Position numbers and translations under genes: made by a program
In this document: positions 43,589 to 52,746 of the stretch, one piece after another
Position numbering within the stretch: position 1 is the first letter of the stretch
How the letters are laid out: each line of letters begins with the position of its first letter
The notes under the pieces: generated by a model
The model's database searches: none
What the model saw: only the letters and a program-made list of their open reading frames with translations
What the model was told of the DNA's origin: nothing
Assembly: GCF_002233675.1 (NCBI RefSeq)
Contig: NZ_NMUQ01000004.1
Span: 180,054-244,053, forward strand
DNA length: 64,000 nt
Source: Paenibacillus herberti
Lineage (GTDB): Bacteria; Bacillota; Bacilli; Paenibacillales; Paenibacillaceae
Reading direction: 5' to 3'

Positions 43589-44059
43589 TTAAACTGCAGC
43601 TTGCTCAGGCTCGCTGGATTCCTCCGTAGCAGAAACTTCTTCCGCTACAGCTTCAATCGCCAGACGGACCGTAACTGTCTTCTGCTCTCCGCGAAGGAAA
43701 GTAGCCAAACGCTCCAGCTTGTCAGCCAGCTCGGGACCAGTCAGCGCCACGTTCAACTGGTAGCCGAACTGATCGGCAGGAAGTTTTTGCTCACGGGAAG
43801 GGAGAGAATAATCAGCGCCGCGATCTCCACCAGCAACTTGGCTGCCAGCGAGTTGATCCGGGTAGAACTTGTCGGACTTGTTCACGACACGCTCGTAAAT
43901 CCGCAGCTTCTTGAGCAGCATATAATATTGAGCAGAGTGCTTGAAATTCCAAGCTTCACGAATATCTTTAAGTGTGTAGTCGGTCTTCCAATGCTTAAGC
44001 TTCTCTACCTGTTCATCAGAATCAAGTTTAAGAAAATCCTCGAGCGGCATAATTTGCAT
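43589..44059 (-). CDS. Hypothetical protein, 156 aa
   Basis: Not recognised. The N-terminal 60 residues (LEDFLKLDSDEQVEKLKHWK, TLKDIREAWNFKHSAQYY) resemble a compact helical, possibly DNA-binding domain. A flexible middle and a C-terminal domain (YQLNVALTGPELADKLERLA, KTVTVRLAIEAVAEE) follow, ending in an acidic tail. GGAGGGG precedes the ATG at 44059. The 300 bp upstream are AT-rich, including an ATATA-rich stretch near 44110-44140. Possibly a regulator, but this is a guess from composition. Confidence 0.7.
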   Translation of the reverse strand: MQIMPLEDFLKLDSDEQVEKLKHWKTDYTLKDIREAWNFKHSAQYYMLLKKLRIYERVVNKSDKFYPDQLAGSQVAGGDRGADYSLPSREQKLPADQFGYQLNVALTGPELADKLERLATFLRGEQKTVTVRLAIEAVAEEVSATEESSEPEQAAV

Positions 44060-44317
44060 CGTGCTTGTTTCCCCTCCAATTAGCATATCGAATGTGGCGT
44101 TAATCATATAATTAACGTTTATATATAAAAAAATACCATAAATAAGTTCATTGCACAATTCATTTTTTTAAAAAGTAATCATTAAAATGAACAAGTTTTT
44201 AGCCAAGCACCGTCTCATTACTGCACATTCGTAAAAATCAATACGAGAATCTGTTCATTTTCTGTAAAAGTCGACACTCGTTAGCATCTTACGACAATTG
44301 AACTGCATCAAAAGCAC

Positions 44318-44343
44318 AAAAAGGCGGCGTAAAACACGCCGCC
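44318..44343 (-). terminator. Terminator of the galactose operon
   Basis: On the minus strand GGCGGCGT pairs with ACGCCGCC around GTTTT, followed by a T-run. Confidence 0.88.
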
Positions 44344-44358
44344 TAATCGTATGGAGTT

Positions 44359-46047
44359 TTATTTTGCAACGGCAACCTTCTCAAGATTCGATGCCTGCAG
44401 GAAGCGCTGGAAGCCGGCGCGGCCTTGTTCCGTCAGCTTATACACGCCTGCATCATTAAGCACCTGCAGGAACTTATCCCCCGCAGAAGCCTGGACCAGG
44501 TTCAGTGCATCGACATGGCTAAGACCGCCCCCGCTTGCTTTGAGCAGCTCATCCATCCACGGCCCATGCTGAGACATCGTGGAAGAACCGGATTCTACGG
44601 CCTGCTGCCAAGTCATGGCGCCTTCCAGACAAGCGGCAATCAACTCCATCTCCTGCTTCAGCCTTCCCGGCAGAACGGCAAGACCCATGACCTCGATCAG
44701 CCCGATGTTCTCCTTTTTGAGATGATGAAGCTCGCGATGGGGATGGAAGATGCCCTCGGGATGCTGCTCGCTTGTACGATTGTTGCGCAGCACCAGATCG
44801 AGCTCGTAGGCTCCGTTCCCGCCGCGCCGTGCCACTGGCGTAATCGTATTATGTGGAATGCGTTCACTGCCCGTGTCCGTAAAAGCAAACACATCGGCTT
44901 CAGGATCGCTATAACCGCGCCAAACATCCAGAATCTCTCCTGCTGCTTGCTGCAACTGCTTGCGGTCCATGCCGCTGAGCCTAAGGACGCTCATCGGCCA
45001 ATTGACGATGCCGTAAGTGACGTCAGGATGGCTAGGATGATGGAATTCCGCCTCTACCGGCGCCGTTTGCATCGGGAAGACATAATGCCCTCCCTGGAAA
45101 TGATCATGGCTCAAAATAGAGCCGCCCACGATGGGAAGATCCGCATTGGAGCCGACGAAATAATGCGGAATCTGCTCTGTGAACTCCAGCAGCCTTCCGA
45201 AGCTGTCCCGGCTAATTGTCATTGGCGTATGCTCTGCCCGGAACACGATGCAATGCTCCTTATAGTACACATAAGGCGAATATTGCAGGAACCAGGCTTC
45301 TTCGTTCAACAGCATGGGAAGAATACGGTGGTTCTGGCGGGCGGGATGATCCGCCCTTCCTGAATATCCCATATTTTCCTTACAGAGCAAACATTTAGGA
45401 TAGCTGGCGGGAGGCATCGTTTTGAGCAAGGCAATTTCCGCAGGATCCTTCTCCGGCTTCGAAAGATTGACCGTAATTTCCAGCTCTCCATACTCCGTCT
45501 CATGTTTCCAGCTCTGGTTGAGCGCTACACGGTCCATGCGAATGTAGTTGCTGTCCACGTTGAGATGATAGAACCAGTCCGTAGCCGCCTGCATACCCTG
45601 CTTGGCCGCCGTCAGCGCAAAGCGCGCCTGCGTCTCGGAAGGGCGAGGCATGAGCAGCCCCATGATGCGCGCATCAAGTAAATCCCGCTGTGTCACCGTG
45701 AGGTCTGGAAGTATGCCTGCCTCTGCTGCATAATCCAGAAGCGGAGCCAGCAGCTCCGGCATACCAGGCAGCTCGTCCTGGGATAAGGAGGTTTTATCCA
45801 CTCTCATCGAGGCGGATCGATCTGCTGCGGCCGCCCAAGCAGGCGGGTCCAGCAGTCCTTGCCTCCAGACAGTTAGCTCCTCTGCGCCTGAGAGCGGGGC
45901 GGTGAAGCCGAGCAAATCCATAATCGCGTTGCGAGCAGCGCCAGCATCGAGCGGCTCCAGCATGCCTCGCTTCATTGCACCGAAGACAAGCTGCTCGATA
46001 GCCTGAAGCGCCTCTTCGGAAGACGGCGCGGATTGATGCGTTGTCAT
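44359..46047 (-). CDS. galT: UDP-glucose-hexose-1-phosphate uridylyltransferase (class II GalT)
   Basis: 562-aa Firmicutes-type GalT exchanging UMP between UDP-glucose and galactose-1-phosphate. GalT_N and GalT_C-like halves are present, with the HxH-type site in GGSILSHDHFQGGHY and the Cys pair KCLLCKENMGYSGR. The start at 46047 has AAAGGAG; a reading from 46173 runs into the preceding spacer without one. It is last in the galK-galE-galT operon. Length is somewhat above the usual ~500 aa because of the N-terminal part. Confidence 0.93.
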   Translation of the reverse strand: MTTHQSAPSSEEALQAIEQLVFGAMKRGMLEPLDAGAARNAIMDLLGFTAPLSGAEELTVWRQGLLDPPAWAAAADRSASMRVDKTSLSQDELPGMPELLAPLLDYAAEAGILPDLTVTQRDLLDARIMGLLMPRPSETQARFALTAAKQGMQAATDWFYHLNVDSNYIRMDRVALNQSWKHETEYGELEITVNLSKPEKDPAEIALLKTMPPASYPKCLLCKENMGYSGRADHPARQNHRILPMLLNEEAWFLQYSPYVYYKEHCIVFRAEHTPMTISRDSFGRLLEFTEQIPHYFVGSNADLPIVGGSILSHDHFQGGHYVFPMQTAPVEAEFHHPSHPDVTYGIVNWPMSVLRLSGMDRKQLQQAAGEILDVWRGYSDPEADVFAFTDTGSERIPHNTITPVARRGGNGAYELDLVLRNNRTSEQHPEGIFHPHRELHHLKKENIGLIEVMGLAVLPGRLKQEMELIAACLEGAMTWQQAVESGSSTMSQHGPWMDELLKASGGGLSHVDALNLVQASAGDKFLQVLNDAGVYKLTEQGRAGFQRFLQASNLEKVAVAK

Positions 46048-46136
46048 GGGGTATAGCTCCTTTCTAGATTGAGCAGATCCGGGGACATCCAAGGAGGTCT
46101 GCCCACGGCTCTTGCACCAGACATGTAACGCCTGGG

Positions 46137-47123
46137 TTAGTCGTTGTAACCTTGCGGACGGGACTGATGCCACGCCCAGGCGGACTCAATAATCCGCTCC
46201 AGGTTGCTGCGATGCGGATTCCAGCCAAGCTCAGCGCGGGCTTTGTCAGAGGAAGCGACGAGCACGGCAGGATCGCCGGCGCGGCGGGCTTCGATGACCG
46301 CTGGAATGTCGCGGCCAGTGATGCGACGGGCGATCTCAATAACTTGCTTAACGGAGAAACCTTCGCCGTTGCCGAGATTGTAAATCGCGCTGTCTTCGCC
46401 ACGGCGCAGACGTTCTACCGCGAGGATATGAGCATCCGACAGATCGCTTACATGGATGTAGTCGCGTACACAGCTGCCATCCTCGGTCGGATAGTCTTCG
46501 CCGAATACGGAGATATGCGATCGCTGGCCGAGCGCGGTTTGCAGGATGATCGGCACCAAATGCGATTCCGGGCGGTGATCCTCGCCGATCCGGCCGCTCT
46601 CATGGGCGCCAGCGGCATTGAAATACCGCAGTGATACAAAGCGGAATTCATGTGCGACTTCGTACCAGCGGATCATTTTTTCCATGGCAAGCTTCGTTTC
46701 ACCGTAAACGTTCGTCGGCTGTGTGCGGTCCGTCTCACGAATCGGTACGCTGTCCGGCTCGCCGTAGGTAGCAGCGGTGCTGGAGAAGACGATGCGCTTC
46801 ACGCCAACACGGTTCATTGCCTCAAGCAAGCATAATGCGCCGTACACATTGTTGTGATAGTATTTGCCGGGCTCCTTCATGCTCTCACCAACGAGCGAGC
46901 TAGCAGCAAAATGGATAACCGCGTCGATGCTGTTCTCACGGAAAACGCGGTCCAGCACTTCTTCATCGCGCAGATCGCCCTCATAGAAGCGACCTCCAGT
47001 TACCGCCTCGCGGTGGCCCTGTTGCAAATTATCGAGAACGACAACCTCTTCTCCTTTTTCCAAAAGCGCGGCAACCGTATGTGAACCGATATATCCGGCT
47101 CCTCCTGTAACAAGAACTGCCAT
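46137..47123 (-). CDS. galE: UDP-glucose 4-epimerase
   Basis: 328-aa NAD-dependent epimerase interconverting UDP-galactose and UDP-glucose. MAVLVTGGAGYIGSHT binds NAD; Ser-Ser-Thr (FSSTAATYG) and YGETK supply the catalytic Thr/Ser, Tyr and Lys. GAGAGGAG precedes the ATG at 47123. It lies between galK and galT, 90 bp from each neighbour or a little more. It could also supply UDP-galactose to the exopolysaccharide operon. Confidence 0.96.
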   Translation of the reverse strand: MAVLVTGGAGYIGSHTVAALLEKGEEVVVLDNLQQGHREAVTGGRFYEGDLRDEEVLDRVFRENSIDAVIHFAASSLVGESMKEPGKYYHNNVYGALCLLEAMNRVGVKRIVFSSTAATYGEPDSVPIRETDRTQPTNVYGETKLAMEKMIRWYEVAHEFRFVSLRYFNAAGAHESGRIGEDHRPESHLVPIILQTALGQRSHISVFGEDYPTEDGSCVRDYIHVSDLSDAHILAVERLRRGEDSAIYNLGNGEGFSVKQVIEIARRITGRDIPAVIEARRAGDPAVLVASSDKARAELGWNPHRSNLERIIESAWAWHQSRPQGYND

Positions 47124-47290
47124 CAGCACTCTCTCCTCTCTCAAACTTATCTAGTAAACTGCCTTACGATCATACGATATTCGACAGAGCTAGCCTACTG
47201 TCCGGGGAACTAGACTACTAGTGCTGCGAATGCCGATTCCGTGAAAATTGAGCAGTGCGCTCTCGCCCTTCACGGCCGCTTGGCTCATTA

Positions 47291-48481
47291 TTAAGCCTGG
47301 ATCGGAGCATCCAGCTGGGAAGCGCCGTCTCCAATTGAGCAGACGTAGAAGTCAGGGACAAGGCCAGTCACTCCGGTATACTGGGCTGCAACTTCCTCAC
47401 GGAAACGATCCACGCTGTCCTTATGGACAAGTGATACCGTGCATCCGCCGAAGCCAGCTCCCGTCATGCGCGAGCCAAGCACGCCAGGTACTTTGCGGGC
47501 CGCATCGACCATCGCGTCAAGCTCTTTTCCCGTTACTTCGTACAAGTCGCGGAGGGAATCATGAGAATCGTTCATGAGCTGGCCGAAGGTGTGTAAATCG
47601 CCTTTTTCGAGCACGCTTACCGATTGCAGCACACGATCGATCTCTTCGACCACATGCAGAGCGCGGCGGCGTACCGTCATGCTTTCGATCCGTCCAGCCT
47701 CGGTATGGAACTGCTCCGGCGTCAGTTGGCCCAGCAGTGTTAGCTCAGGATAAGCTTCCTTTAGTTCCTCCACGGCTTGATCACATTCGCTGCGACGCTC
47801 GTTGTACTTGGAGTCGACCAGTCCGCGACGCTTGTTGGTGTTGCCGATGACCAGAACATACTCTTCGGATTCAAAAGGGACATGACGGAACTCAAGCGTG
47901 TCGCACATGAGCAGCATCGCCTGATCCCTGCGGCCGTTCGCCACGGCGAACTGATCCATGATGCCGCACTGGACGCCGTTGAACTCGTTCTCGGATTTTT
48001 GCGCCAGCAGCGCAAGCTCAGTCCGATCAATGGGATGGCCTCCCTCAGAGAGCAGCGCGTAACCGGTCAACACTTCAATAGAAGCGGAGGACGACAAGCC
48101 TGAGCCATTCGGAATTTCACCGTGATAAAGCAGGTCATACCCCTGTGCAGGTCCGCGGCCGCTAATTTGCAGCTCGTTAACGACACCTTTGGGATAATTC
48201 ACCCAGTCATCTTCTTCACGATATTCAATTCCGTCCAGCAGCACCTCGCCTTGCTTGTGTGGGAAGTTAGTAGAAGCAAATCGTAGAACGCGGTCGCCGC
48301 GAGGGCGAAGAAGCAGCGTTGTGCCAAAGGTAAGCGCTGCTGGGAACACGTAACCGCCGTTGTAATCCGTATGCTCACCGATCAGGTTAACCCGGCCAGG
48401 AGCCTGATAATACCGGATTCCTTCGACCTCTCCACCAAACAAAGTAAGGAACTGTCCCGTCAGCTGCTTCAGATCCGCCAT
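47291..48481 (-). CDS. galK: Galactokinase
   Basis: 396-aa GHMP kinase phosphorylating galactose to galactose-1-phosphate. The signature GRVNLIGEHTDYNGGYVFP, ATP loop PNGSGLSSSAS and C-terminal TGAGFGGC are complete. ATG at 48481 has AAAAGGA at about 8 bases; the ATG three codons earlier is too close. It is first in the operon. Its promoter region faces the AraC gene: a TATACT -10 (complement of 48575-48580) has a poor -35, as often seen at activator-dependent promoters. Confidence 0.96.
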   Translation of the reverse strand: MADLKQLTGQFLTLFGGEVEGIRYYQAPGRVNLIGEHTDYNGGYVFPAALTFGTTLLLRPRGDRVLRFASTNFPHKQGEVLLDGIEYREEDDWVNYPKGVVNELQISGRGPAQGYDLLYHGEIPNGSGLSSSASIEVLTGYALLSEGGHPIDRTELALLAQKSENEFNGVQCGIMDQFAVANGRRDQAMLLMCDTLEFRHVPFESEEYVLVIGNTNKRRGLVDSKYNERRSECDQAVEELKEAYPELTLLGQLTPEQFHTEAGRIESMTVRRRALHVVEEIDRVLQSVSVLEKGDLHTFGQLMNDSHDSLRDLYEVTGKELDAMVDAARKVPGVLGSRMTGAGFGGCTVSLVHKDSVDRFREEVAAQYTGVTGLVPDFYVCSIGDGASQLDAPIQA

Positions 48482-48662
48482 GTTGATCATCCTTTTCTTC
48501 TATATATTTGGGCATGCCGATAAGCTCGCGCAATCGCTTCCATGCTTGAAAATCTTTTTACCGAGTTTAGTGTCAGTATACTCCCGGGTTTGCTTACACG
48601 GAATGGCATGATGTGAACTGTATATGGATATTTGTGACTTCTTCTGTTCGGGGGAGCGGAAA

Positions 48663-49553
48663 TTGGATACAATTTTGCTAGAGATGAAGAAAGCGGTGAC
48701 GCCAATGAAGGAGTTCTACTACCGGGTCGCGTCGAGCCCGGAGGCAGGAAACGGAAATGCTTATGAGGTGCTTTACGCCGGCGAAAGCCAGACGCGGCCC
48801 GGCCATCGGCTCGGCCCGAGGGTTTTCGATTTTTATTTGCTGCATCACGTTCTGTCGGGCAAAGGAGAATTTACAAGCCGCGGCGTTGTCTACCGGCTGG
48901 AAGCCGGTCAGTCGTTTCTGATTGAGCCGGAGCAGCTGGTCACCTACGCCTCTAATCCCGAGTACCCTTGGGCGTACCGCTGGATTGCGTTTCGAGGACC
49001 GCTCGCCGGCGAAGCCGTGGCGGCGTTCGGGAACAACTCCCCTGTTGCCGACACCGGGCGAAACCGCCGCCCCGCCGCCGCTTTGCGCAGAGCGATGGAC
49101 TATTTGAAACAGCCTGCCGGTGCGCAGCTTGGCGCCGCCGGATGTTTGCAGCTGGTGCTGGCCGACATTGCCGCCTCTACAGCCATTCGAAACGAGCCAG
49201 ATCGATCCGGGGGAAACGACGAGGACAACGGACTCGTCAAAAGCCTGCTTCGCTTGCTGGAAACCCAGTATGCGGAGCCGATTACGATGGAGGGTCTCGC
49301 CGAAGCACTGGGCTACAGCCGGGCTTATTTGTCCCGGGTGTTCAAGCGGCAAATCGGCGTAACGCCGGTTTCCTATTTGCTGCGTCTGCGGATTGACAAA
49401 GGAAGGCTCATGCTGCGCGAGCGCCGCACTCTGACCGTCGAGCAGGTGGCCTCCAGCGTCGGACTGCAGGACGCGCTGTATTTTTCCCGGCAGTTTCGCC
49501 GTTTCTACGGCGAATCGCCGAGCGAATACCGCGAAGCGGTTTGGGGCGGGTGA
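48663..49553 (+). CDS. AraC-family transcriptional regulator
   Basis: About 296-aa regulator with an N-terminal cupin-type sensing domain (FDFYLLHHVLSGKGEF..LEAGQSFLIEPEQLVTY) and a C-terminal double HTH (LAEALGYSRAYLSRVFKRQ; VASSVGLQDALYFSRQFRRF). TTG at 48663 follows GGGGGAG at about 7 bases and is preferred. Upstream ATG 48624 and downstream ATG 48684/48705 are possible. It is divergent from galK and probably activates the galactose operon in response to a sugar (inference from position). Confidence 0.88.
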   Translation: MDTILLEMKKAVTPMKEFYYRVASSPEAGNGNAYEVLYAGESQTRPGHRLGPRVFDFYLLHHVLSGKGEFTSRGVVYRLEAGQSFLIEPEQLVTYASNPEYPWAYRWIAFRGPLAGEAVAAFGNNSPVADTGRNRRPAAALRRAMDYLKQPAGAQLGAAGCLQLVLADIAASTAIRNEPDRSGGNDEDNGLVKSLLRLLETQYAEPITMEGLAEALGYSRAYLSRVFKRQIGVTPVSYLLRLRIDKGRLMLRERRTLTVEQVASSVGLQDALYFSRQFRRFYGESPSEYREAVWGG

Positions 49554-49613
49554 CGGTTTGTCCGCTTCCTGATGGGTTTGCTAGAATTGAACCCTCTAGA
49601 CGAGACGCACAGC

Positions 49614-49648
49614 AAAAAGCCCCCTTCCATTTATTTGCAGAGGGGCTT
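49614..49648. terminator. Terminator between convergent genes
   Basis: AAGCCCC pairs with GGGGCTT across an 18-base loop, with an A-run on its left that reads as a T-run on the minus strand. It ends the 128-aa gene and possibly the araC-type gene. Confidence 0.65.
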
Positions 49649-49694
49649 CCATGCTTGAAAAAGCGCTTTGATGCTCCCGAAATAATCTAACGTC

Positions 49695-50081
49695 TTAATA
49701 AAGTCGCGGCGGCTGATCCTGAACGGTAAACTCTGATGTTCCTCTAAGAATATACACGGACATAATCAGTTTGGGGTTAAACAGACTCGCATTATAAAGC
49801 TCCAGCTTGTATAGGGTCGTTGTCGGAACGGGGACATTCAAAATTGTGACGGCATTCGAATTAAATTGGCTGTAGGTGACACCTGAATTATCGCTAGCTT
49901 TTTTCAGCCAAGCATAATAACCGTTCACCCCTGTCTTAGGATTGCCGTTAATGTCCACCCACTGAATTCTGAGCCCGGCTAAATTGTTGATTCCCTGCCC
50001 GTTGTCCGAGATGCAACGGTTCGGCACATAGCCGCACCCTATACGGTTGCCGTAAGGGCGGTATCGTGGATTATAATTCAT
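49695..50081 (-). CDS. Hypothetical protein, 128 aa
   Basis: Not recognised. Tyr/Asn/Pro-rich N-terminus with two Cys (GCGYVPNRC) and a beta-rich body (LRIQWVDINGNPKTGVNGYY, VTILNVPVPTTTLYKLELYN). The composition resembles small spore-coat or surface proteins, but there is no signal peptide. AAGGAGAGGAG lies upstream of the ATG. It borders a 0.9-kb repeat-rich spacer. Confidence 0.65.
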   Translation of the reverse strand: MNYNPRYRPYGNRIGCGYVPNRCISDNGQGINNLAGLRIQWVDINGNPKTGVNGYYAWLKKASDNSGVTYSQFNSNAVTILNVPVPTTTLYKLELYNASLFNPKLIMSVYILRGTSEFTVQDQPPRLY

Positions 50082-50283
50082 TGTACATCTGCTCCTCTCC
50101 TTGAGTTTCTATTACTCTATGCAAATAGGATCATAGATGGCAGGGCACTACTTAGGTACCTATAGAGGTAAATGAAAAACGTCCGAATAATTCTGCGCTG
50201 TGCAGGATCATCGGGGCGTGCTTCTCCTCTCGATTTGAATGGAATAGGGTTTGAACTCGGCTTTCGTGGGCAACGCAACTTTT

Positions 50284-50464
50284 TTTTGTACGATTTATCG
50301 TATAAAATTCGGTTTATAGCCGCCTCTTTTCAACACTTTGTGTGATAAAACATACAAAGCCGAGCTTTCGTCGCCTATGCCCAGCCATTTTGAATGATTT
50401 ATCGTACAAAATCTAAAAAATCAGCTCGGCCCGAATGCATGTTGGGTGAAAAATCATACAAAAT
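50284..50464. repeat. 52-bp-period array of degenerate AT-rich palindromes
   Basis: Four 24-bp units start at 50284, 50336, 50388 and 50441. The clearest reads TTTTGTACGAT-TT-ATCGTATAAAA, a near-perfect inverted repeat; the others keep the ATCGTACAAAA or CATACAAAG half. The ~28-bp intervals share CTCGGCTTTCGT/GGCC-type motifs, partly in inverse order. So it is a degenerate 52-bp tandem repeat and not a CRISPR array with unrelated spacers. The period equals that of the array at 1-202 although the sequences differ. Confidence 0.75.
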
Positions 50465-50540
50465 GTGCATGCCCACATCAATATGAGACTGACTTGGTGT
50501 TACGACTTAGGCCAATCTAAGCCGCAGTTGCCCCGACAAG

Positions 50541-50675
50541 GCTGAAACAGGCGAAGGGAGCAGTTCCTGCTACTGCTTCATGATCGCTGAAACAAGCAAA
50601 GGGAGCAGCTCCAGCTACTGCTTCATGATCGCTGAAACAAGCAAAGGGAGCAGCTCCAGCTACTGCTTCATGATC
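50541..50675. repeat. Three-copy 45-bp tandem repeat
   Basis: Units at 50541-50585, 50586-50630 and 50631-50675. Units 2 and 3 are identical; unit 1 has four differences. Each begins GCTGAAACAAGCAAAGGGAG and contains the palindrome GGAGC-A-GCTCC. No reading frame with a start uses it. Confidence 0.9.
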
Positions 50676-50851
50676 ATCGAAACCACACTGCGCTTCCAGC
50701 GAATTGCCGGGCTCCTTCCGTCGTTCGAAAACTCCCGGAAACCTTCTGTTTGACCCCCTCCATTTTTCTGAATTAAGACTTCTCCGTTTCGTTACGCATC
50801 AAGGACGATGCAACGCCATCAGCCAATATGGTACTGGCGGCCAAACATACT

Positions 50852-50898
50852 AAGGGGCCGTCCCTAAATCATCTAAAGATGACTTTTGGGACAGCCCC
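50852..50898. terminator. GGGGCCGTCCC-family hairpin
   Basis: AAGGGGCCGTCCC pairs with GGGACAGCCCC (one mismatch), with inner TCATC/GATGA. It is the second copy of the family seen at 35204-35251 and lies 3' of the asparaginase gene, where it can terminate transcription. Confidence 0.75.
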
Positions 50899-50980
50899 GT
50901 TCTTTGTATATGAGCAGTTGCAAACCGCTGTTGCTCTACCATTACCTTTTTGTATTAGCTACGAAAAATAATCTTTCTTG

Positions 50981-52072
50981 TTACGCCCATACCAGGCTTA
51001 AAAGCGCCTGCCGCGAGCCCGTCTCTTCTCCTGTGGAGCTGAACATGCGCTCCGGGAACTGTCCGCGCACCGCCTCAGCGGCGCTGGACAACTGCCCCTC
51101 CAGCGCTGGCCGCTCGCTGTCCGGCACGCCGGCCGCAGGCAAATTGAGCCGGAGCTGATCCAGCAGCCCCGCCGTTATGACCGGCCAGGCGGATTCACCG
51201 CCGTCATCTATCTGAACGGCAGCTCCAATCGACGCCGCGGGCACAGCTAACGCGAATACGCCTTGGGCGCCGCTTTTGGCGACGATACCTTGTTTCAGCA
51301 GCACGGTTGCTAGGCGTCCCTCGCCTTCGACCATATCCGGCCAAGCTTGCATCGCAGCGGCGATTCTGGGAGCTGCCGACAGCGGGTCCGCCGCGCTTTT
51401 ATTCGGCGAAGCGTCTCCCAGCCTGGCATAGGCGAGCGCCAATCTGGATAACGGCATGCGGAATACCGGTAGGCCGCAGCCGTCTATAGCCCGCTCGATC
51501 GAGGCCGGCTGCAAACCCGTGTAAGCAGCAACCGAGCCCAGCAGTTGGTCCTGCAGCGGATGGCTGAAGTCCGTGTACCCTTCCAGCGGCCAACCCATCA
51601 TTTTGCAATAAGCCAACAACCCGATATGCTTGCCAGAGCAAGTGTGGTACAGCTTACGCGGAATCGCTCCTGCTCGCATCGCCAAATCACGCTCGGCCTG
51701 ACCAAGCGGAAGATCCTCATGGAAAGCAAGCTGCTCCTCACGAACGCTTGTCAGCTCCAGCATCCGCTCCAACAGCTCAATATGCTCCGGCCCGCCACGA
51801 TGCGAAGCCGATAAGAGAGCGATGGCTGCTTCAGGCAGCCCGTAATACTCGATAAGGCCGGCTGTTACCCCTGCGGCAGCTTGTATCGGTTTGGCAGTAG
51901 AGCGCATGAATACCATGACTTCCGGATTCCCTGCTGCGGCGAGCACCTGGGAATCATATGCTGCTCGAGTGGATACGATAGCGACATGGCCGGTATGAAT
52001 GTTTTCGGTCCACTTACCCCGGCTTGTGCTAGATAGCGGCATGCCAGGTGAACGATGCTGAATAGATTCCAT
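50981..52072 (-). CDS. Asparaginase II family protein
   Basis: 363-aa protein of the AnsA / asparaginase II family (the Rhizobium etli thermolabile type, distinct from E. coli L-asparaginases). Recognisable segments are MRSTAKPIQAAAGV with a likely nucleophile Ser/Thr and Lys, SASHRGGPEHIE, YHTCSGKHIGLLAYC and IDGCGLPVF. It would hydrolyse asparagine to aspartate and ammonia. AAAGGGAG lies upstream of the ATG at slightly long spacing. Monocistronic. Confidence 0.9.
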   Translation of the reverse strand: MESIQHRSPGMPLSSTSRGKWTENIHTGHVAIVSTRAAYDSQVLAAAGNPEVMVFMRSTAKPIQAAAGVTAGLIEYYGLPEAAIALLSASHRGGPEHIELLERMLELTSVREEQLAFHEDLPLGQAERDLAMRAGAIPRKLYHTCSGKHIGLLAYCKMMGWPLEGYTDFSHPLQDQLLGSVAAYTGLQPASIERAIDGCGLPVFRMPLSRLALAYARLGDASPNKSAADPLSAAPRIAAAMQAWPDMVEGEGRLATVLLKQGIVAKSGAQGVFALAVPAASIGAAVQIDDGGESAWPVITAGLLDQLRLNLPAAGVPDSERPALEGQLSSAAEAVRGQFPERMFSSTGEETGSRQALLSLVWA

Positions 52073-52251
52073 CTTGTGTCAAGCTCCCTTTCGCTTTCAG
52101 CCTATGTAAATACCTATATATAAAGTGTTTTTCCTCAGGTAGCAATCCATTATACCAGTCCTCAGCATATCTTCACCACCTGCCCCCAACGTTTCAAGCC
52201 CCTCAAATACGTTTAATCATCATCAACAACGACTAAAGGAGATGAACGGTT

Positions 52252-52734
52252 ATGGCAAACGAAACAGTCAAGGGTAGCGGCGTCACAAAAGGGATTCTGA
52301 TCGGTGGAGCAATTGGTGCAGCAGCAGCGCTTCTCTTTGCTCCAAAAGCAGGTAAGGAGCTTCGCTCCGATATTGCCCGTAAATCATCCGACGCAACGGA
52401 TTACGCCAAGCGACAAGGTACGTTGCTAGCCGAACAGGCCAAGTCTACGGCAGTAGTTTGCGGCGAGAAGGCTTCCGCTATCGGCTCCAAGGTGCAAGAA
52501 ATCGCCATCAAAGCCAAAGATGCAGCTCTAATTCATCAGGATGCCATCAAGGAAACGGCGGCAACCGCAGTAGCTGAGACGAAGGAAGCCGTGGCCGAGG
52601 TAAAGGATCATGCACATCAAGTGACCTCCGAAGCAAACCGCCATATCGACAACATCAAAAATGAAGCAGCCGAAAATCGGAACGATGCCATGAAGTCGAC
52701 CAATTCCGTTACCGGCTCAAACTTCTCCAACTAA
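52252..52734 (+). CDS. YtxH-domain general stress protein
   Basis: 160-aa YtxH-like protein: a single membrane helix (GILIGGAIGAAAALLFAP, about residues 14-31) with KAGKELR after it, then a long Ala/Glu/Lys-rich amphipathic helix resembling apolipophorin-type repeats. YtxH proteins belong to the general-stress set in B. subtilis. AAAGGAG precedes the ATG. No convincing SigB promoter was found upstream. It is followed at 12 bp by a small acidic gene, probably in the same transcript. Confidence 0.87.
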   Translation: MANETVKGSGVTKGILIGGAIGAAAALLFAPKAGKELRSDIARKSSDATDYAKRQGTLLAEQAKSTAVVCGEKASAIGSKVQEIAIKAKDAALIHQDAIKETAATAVAETKEAVAEVKDHAHQVTSEANRHIDNIKNEAAENRNDAMKSTNSVTGSNFSN

Positions 52735-52746
52735 GGAGCAAACAGG

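Larger units (their letters stand above)
50082..50980. other. 0.9-kb non-coding region with two tandem arrays
   Basis: No credible gene in either strand. It contains, in order, a 52-bp-period array of AT-rich palindromes (50284-50464), a three-copy 45-bp repeat (50541-50675) and a GGGGCCGTCCC-family hairpin (50852-50898). The density of repeats suggests a site of repeated duplication or an untranslated RNA; nothing shows which. Confidence 0.7.

Noticed and set aside
44425-45363. 312-codon plus-strand ORF opposite galT
   Set aside because: Entirely antisense to a clear GalT gene and without recognisable motifs.
50284-50464. CRISPR-like array (24-bp repeats, 28-bp spacers)
   Set aside because: Repeats differ strongly between units, spacers share motifs with each other, and there are no cas genes anywhere in the window.
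52073-52251. SigB promoter before the YtxH gene
   Set aside because: GTTTCA and GTTTAA occur, but no GGGTAT-like -10 lies 12-15 bp downstream of either.
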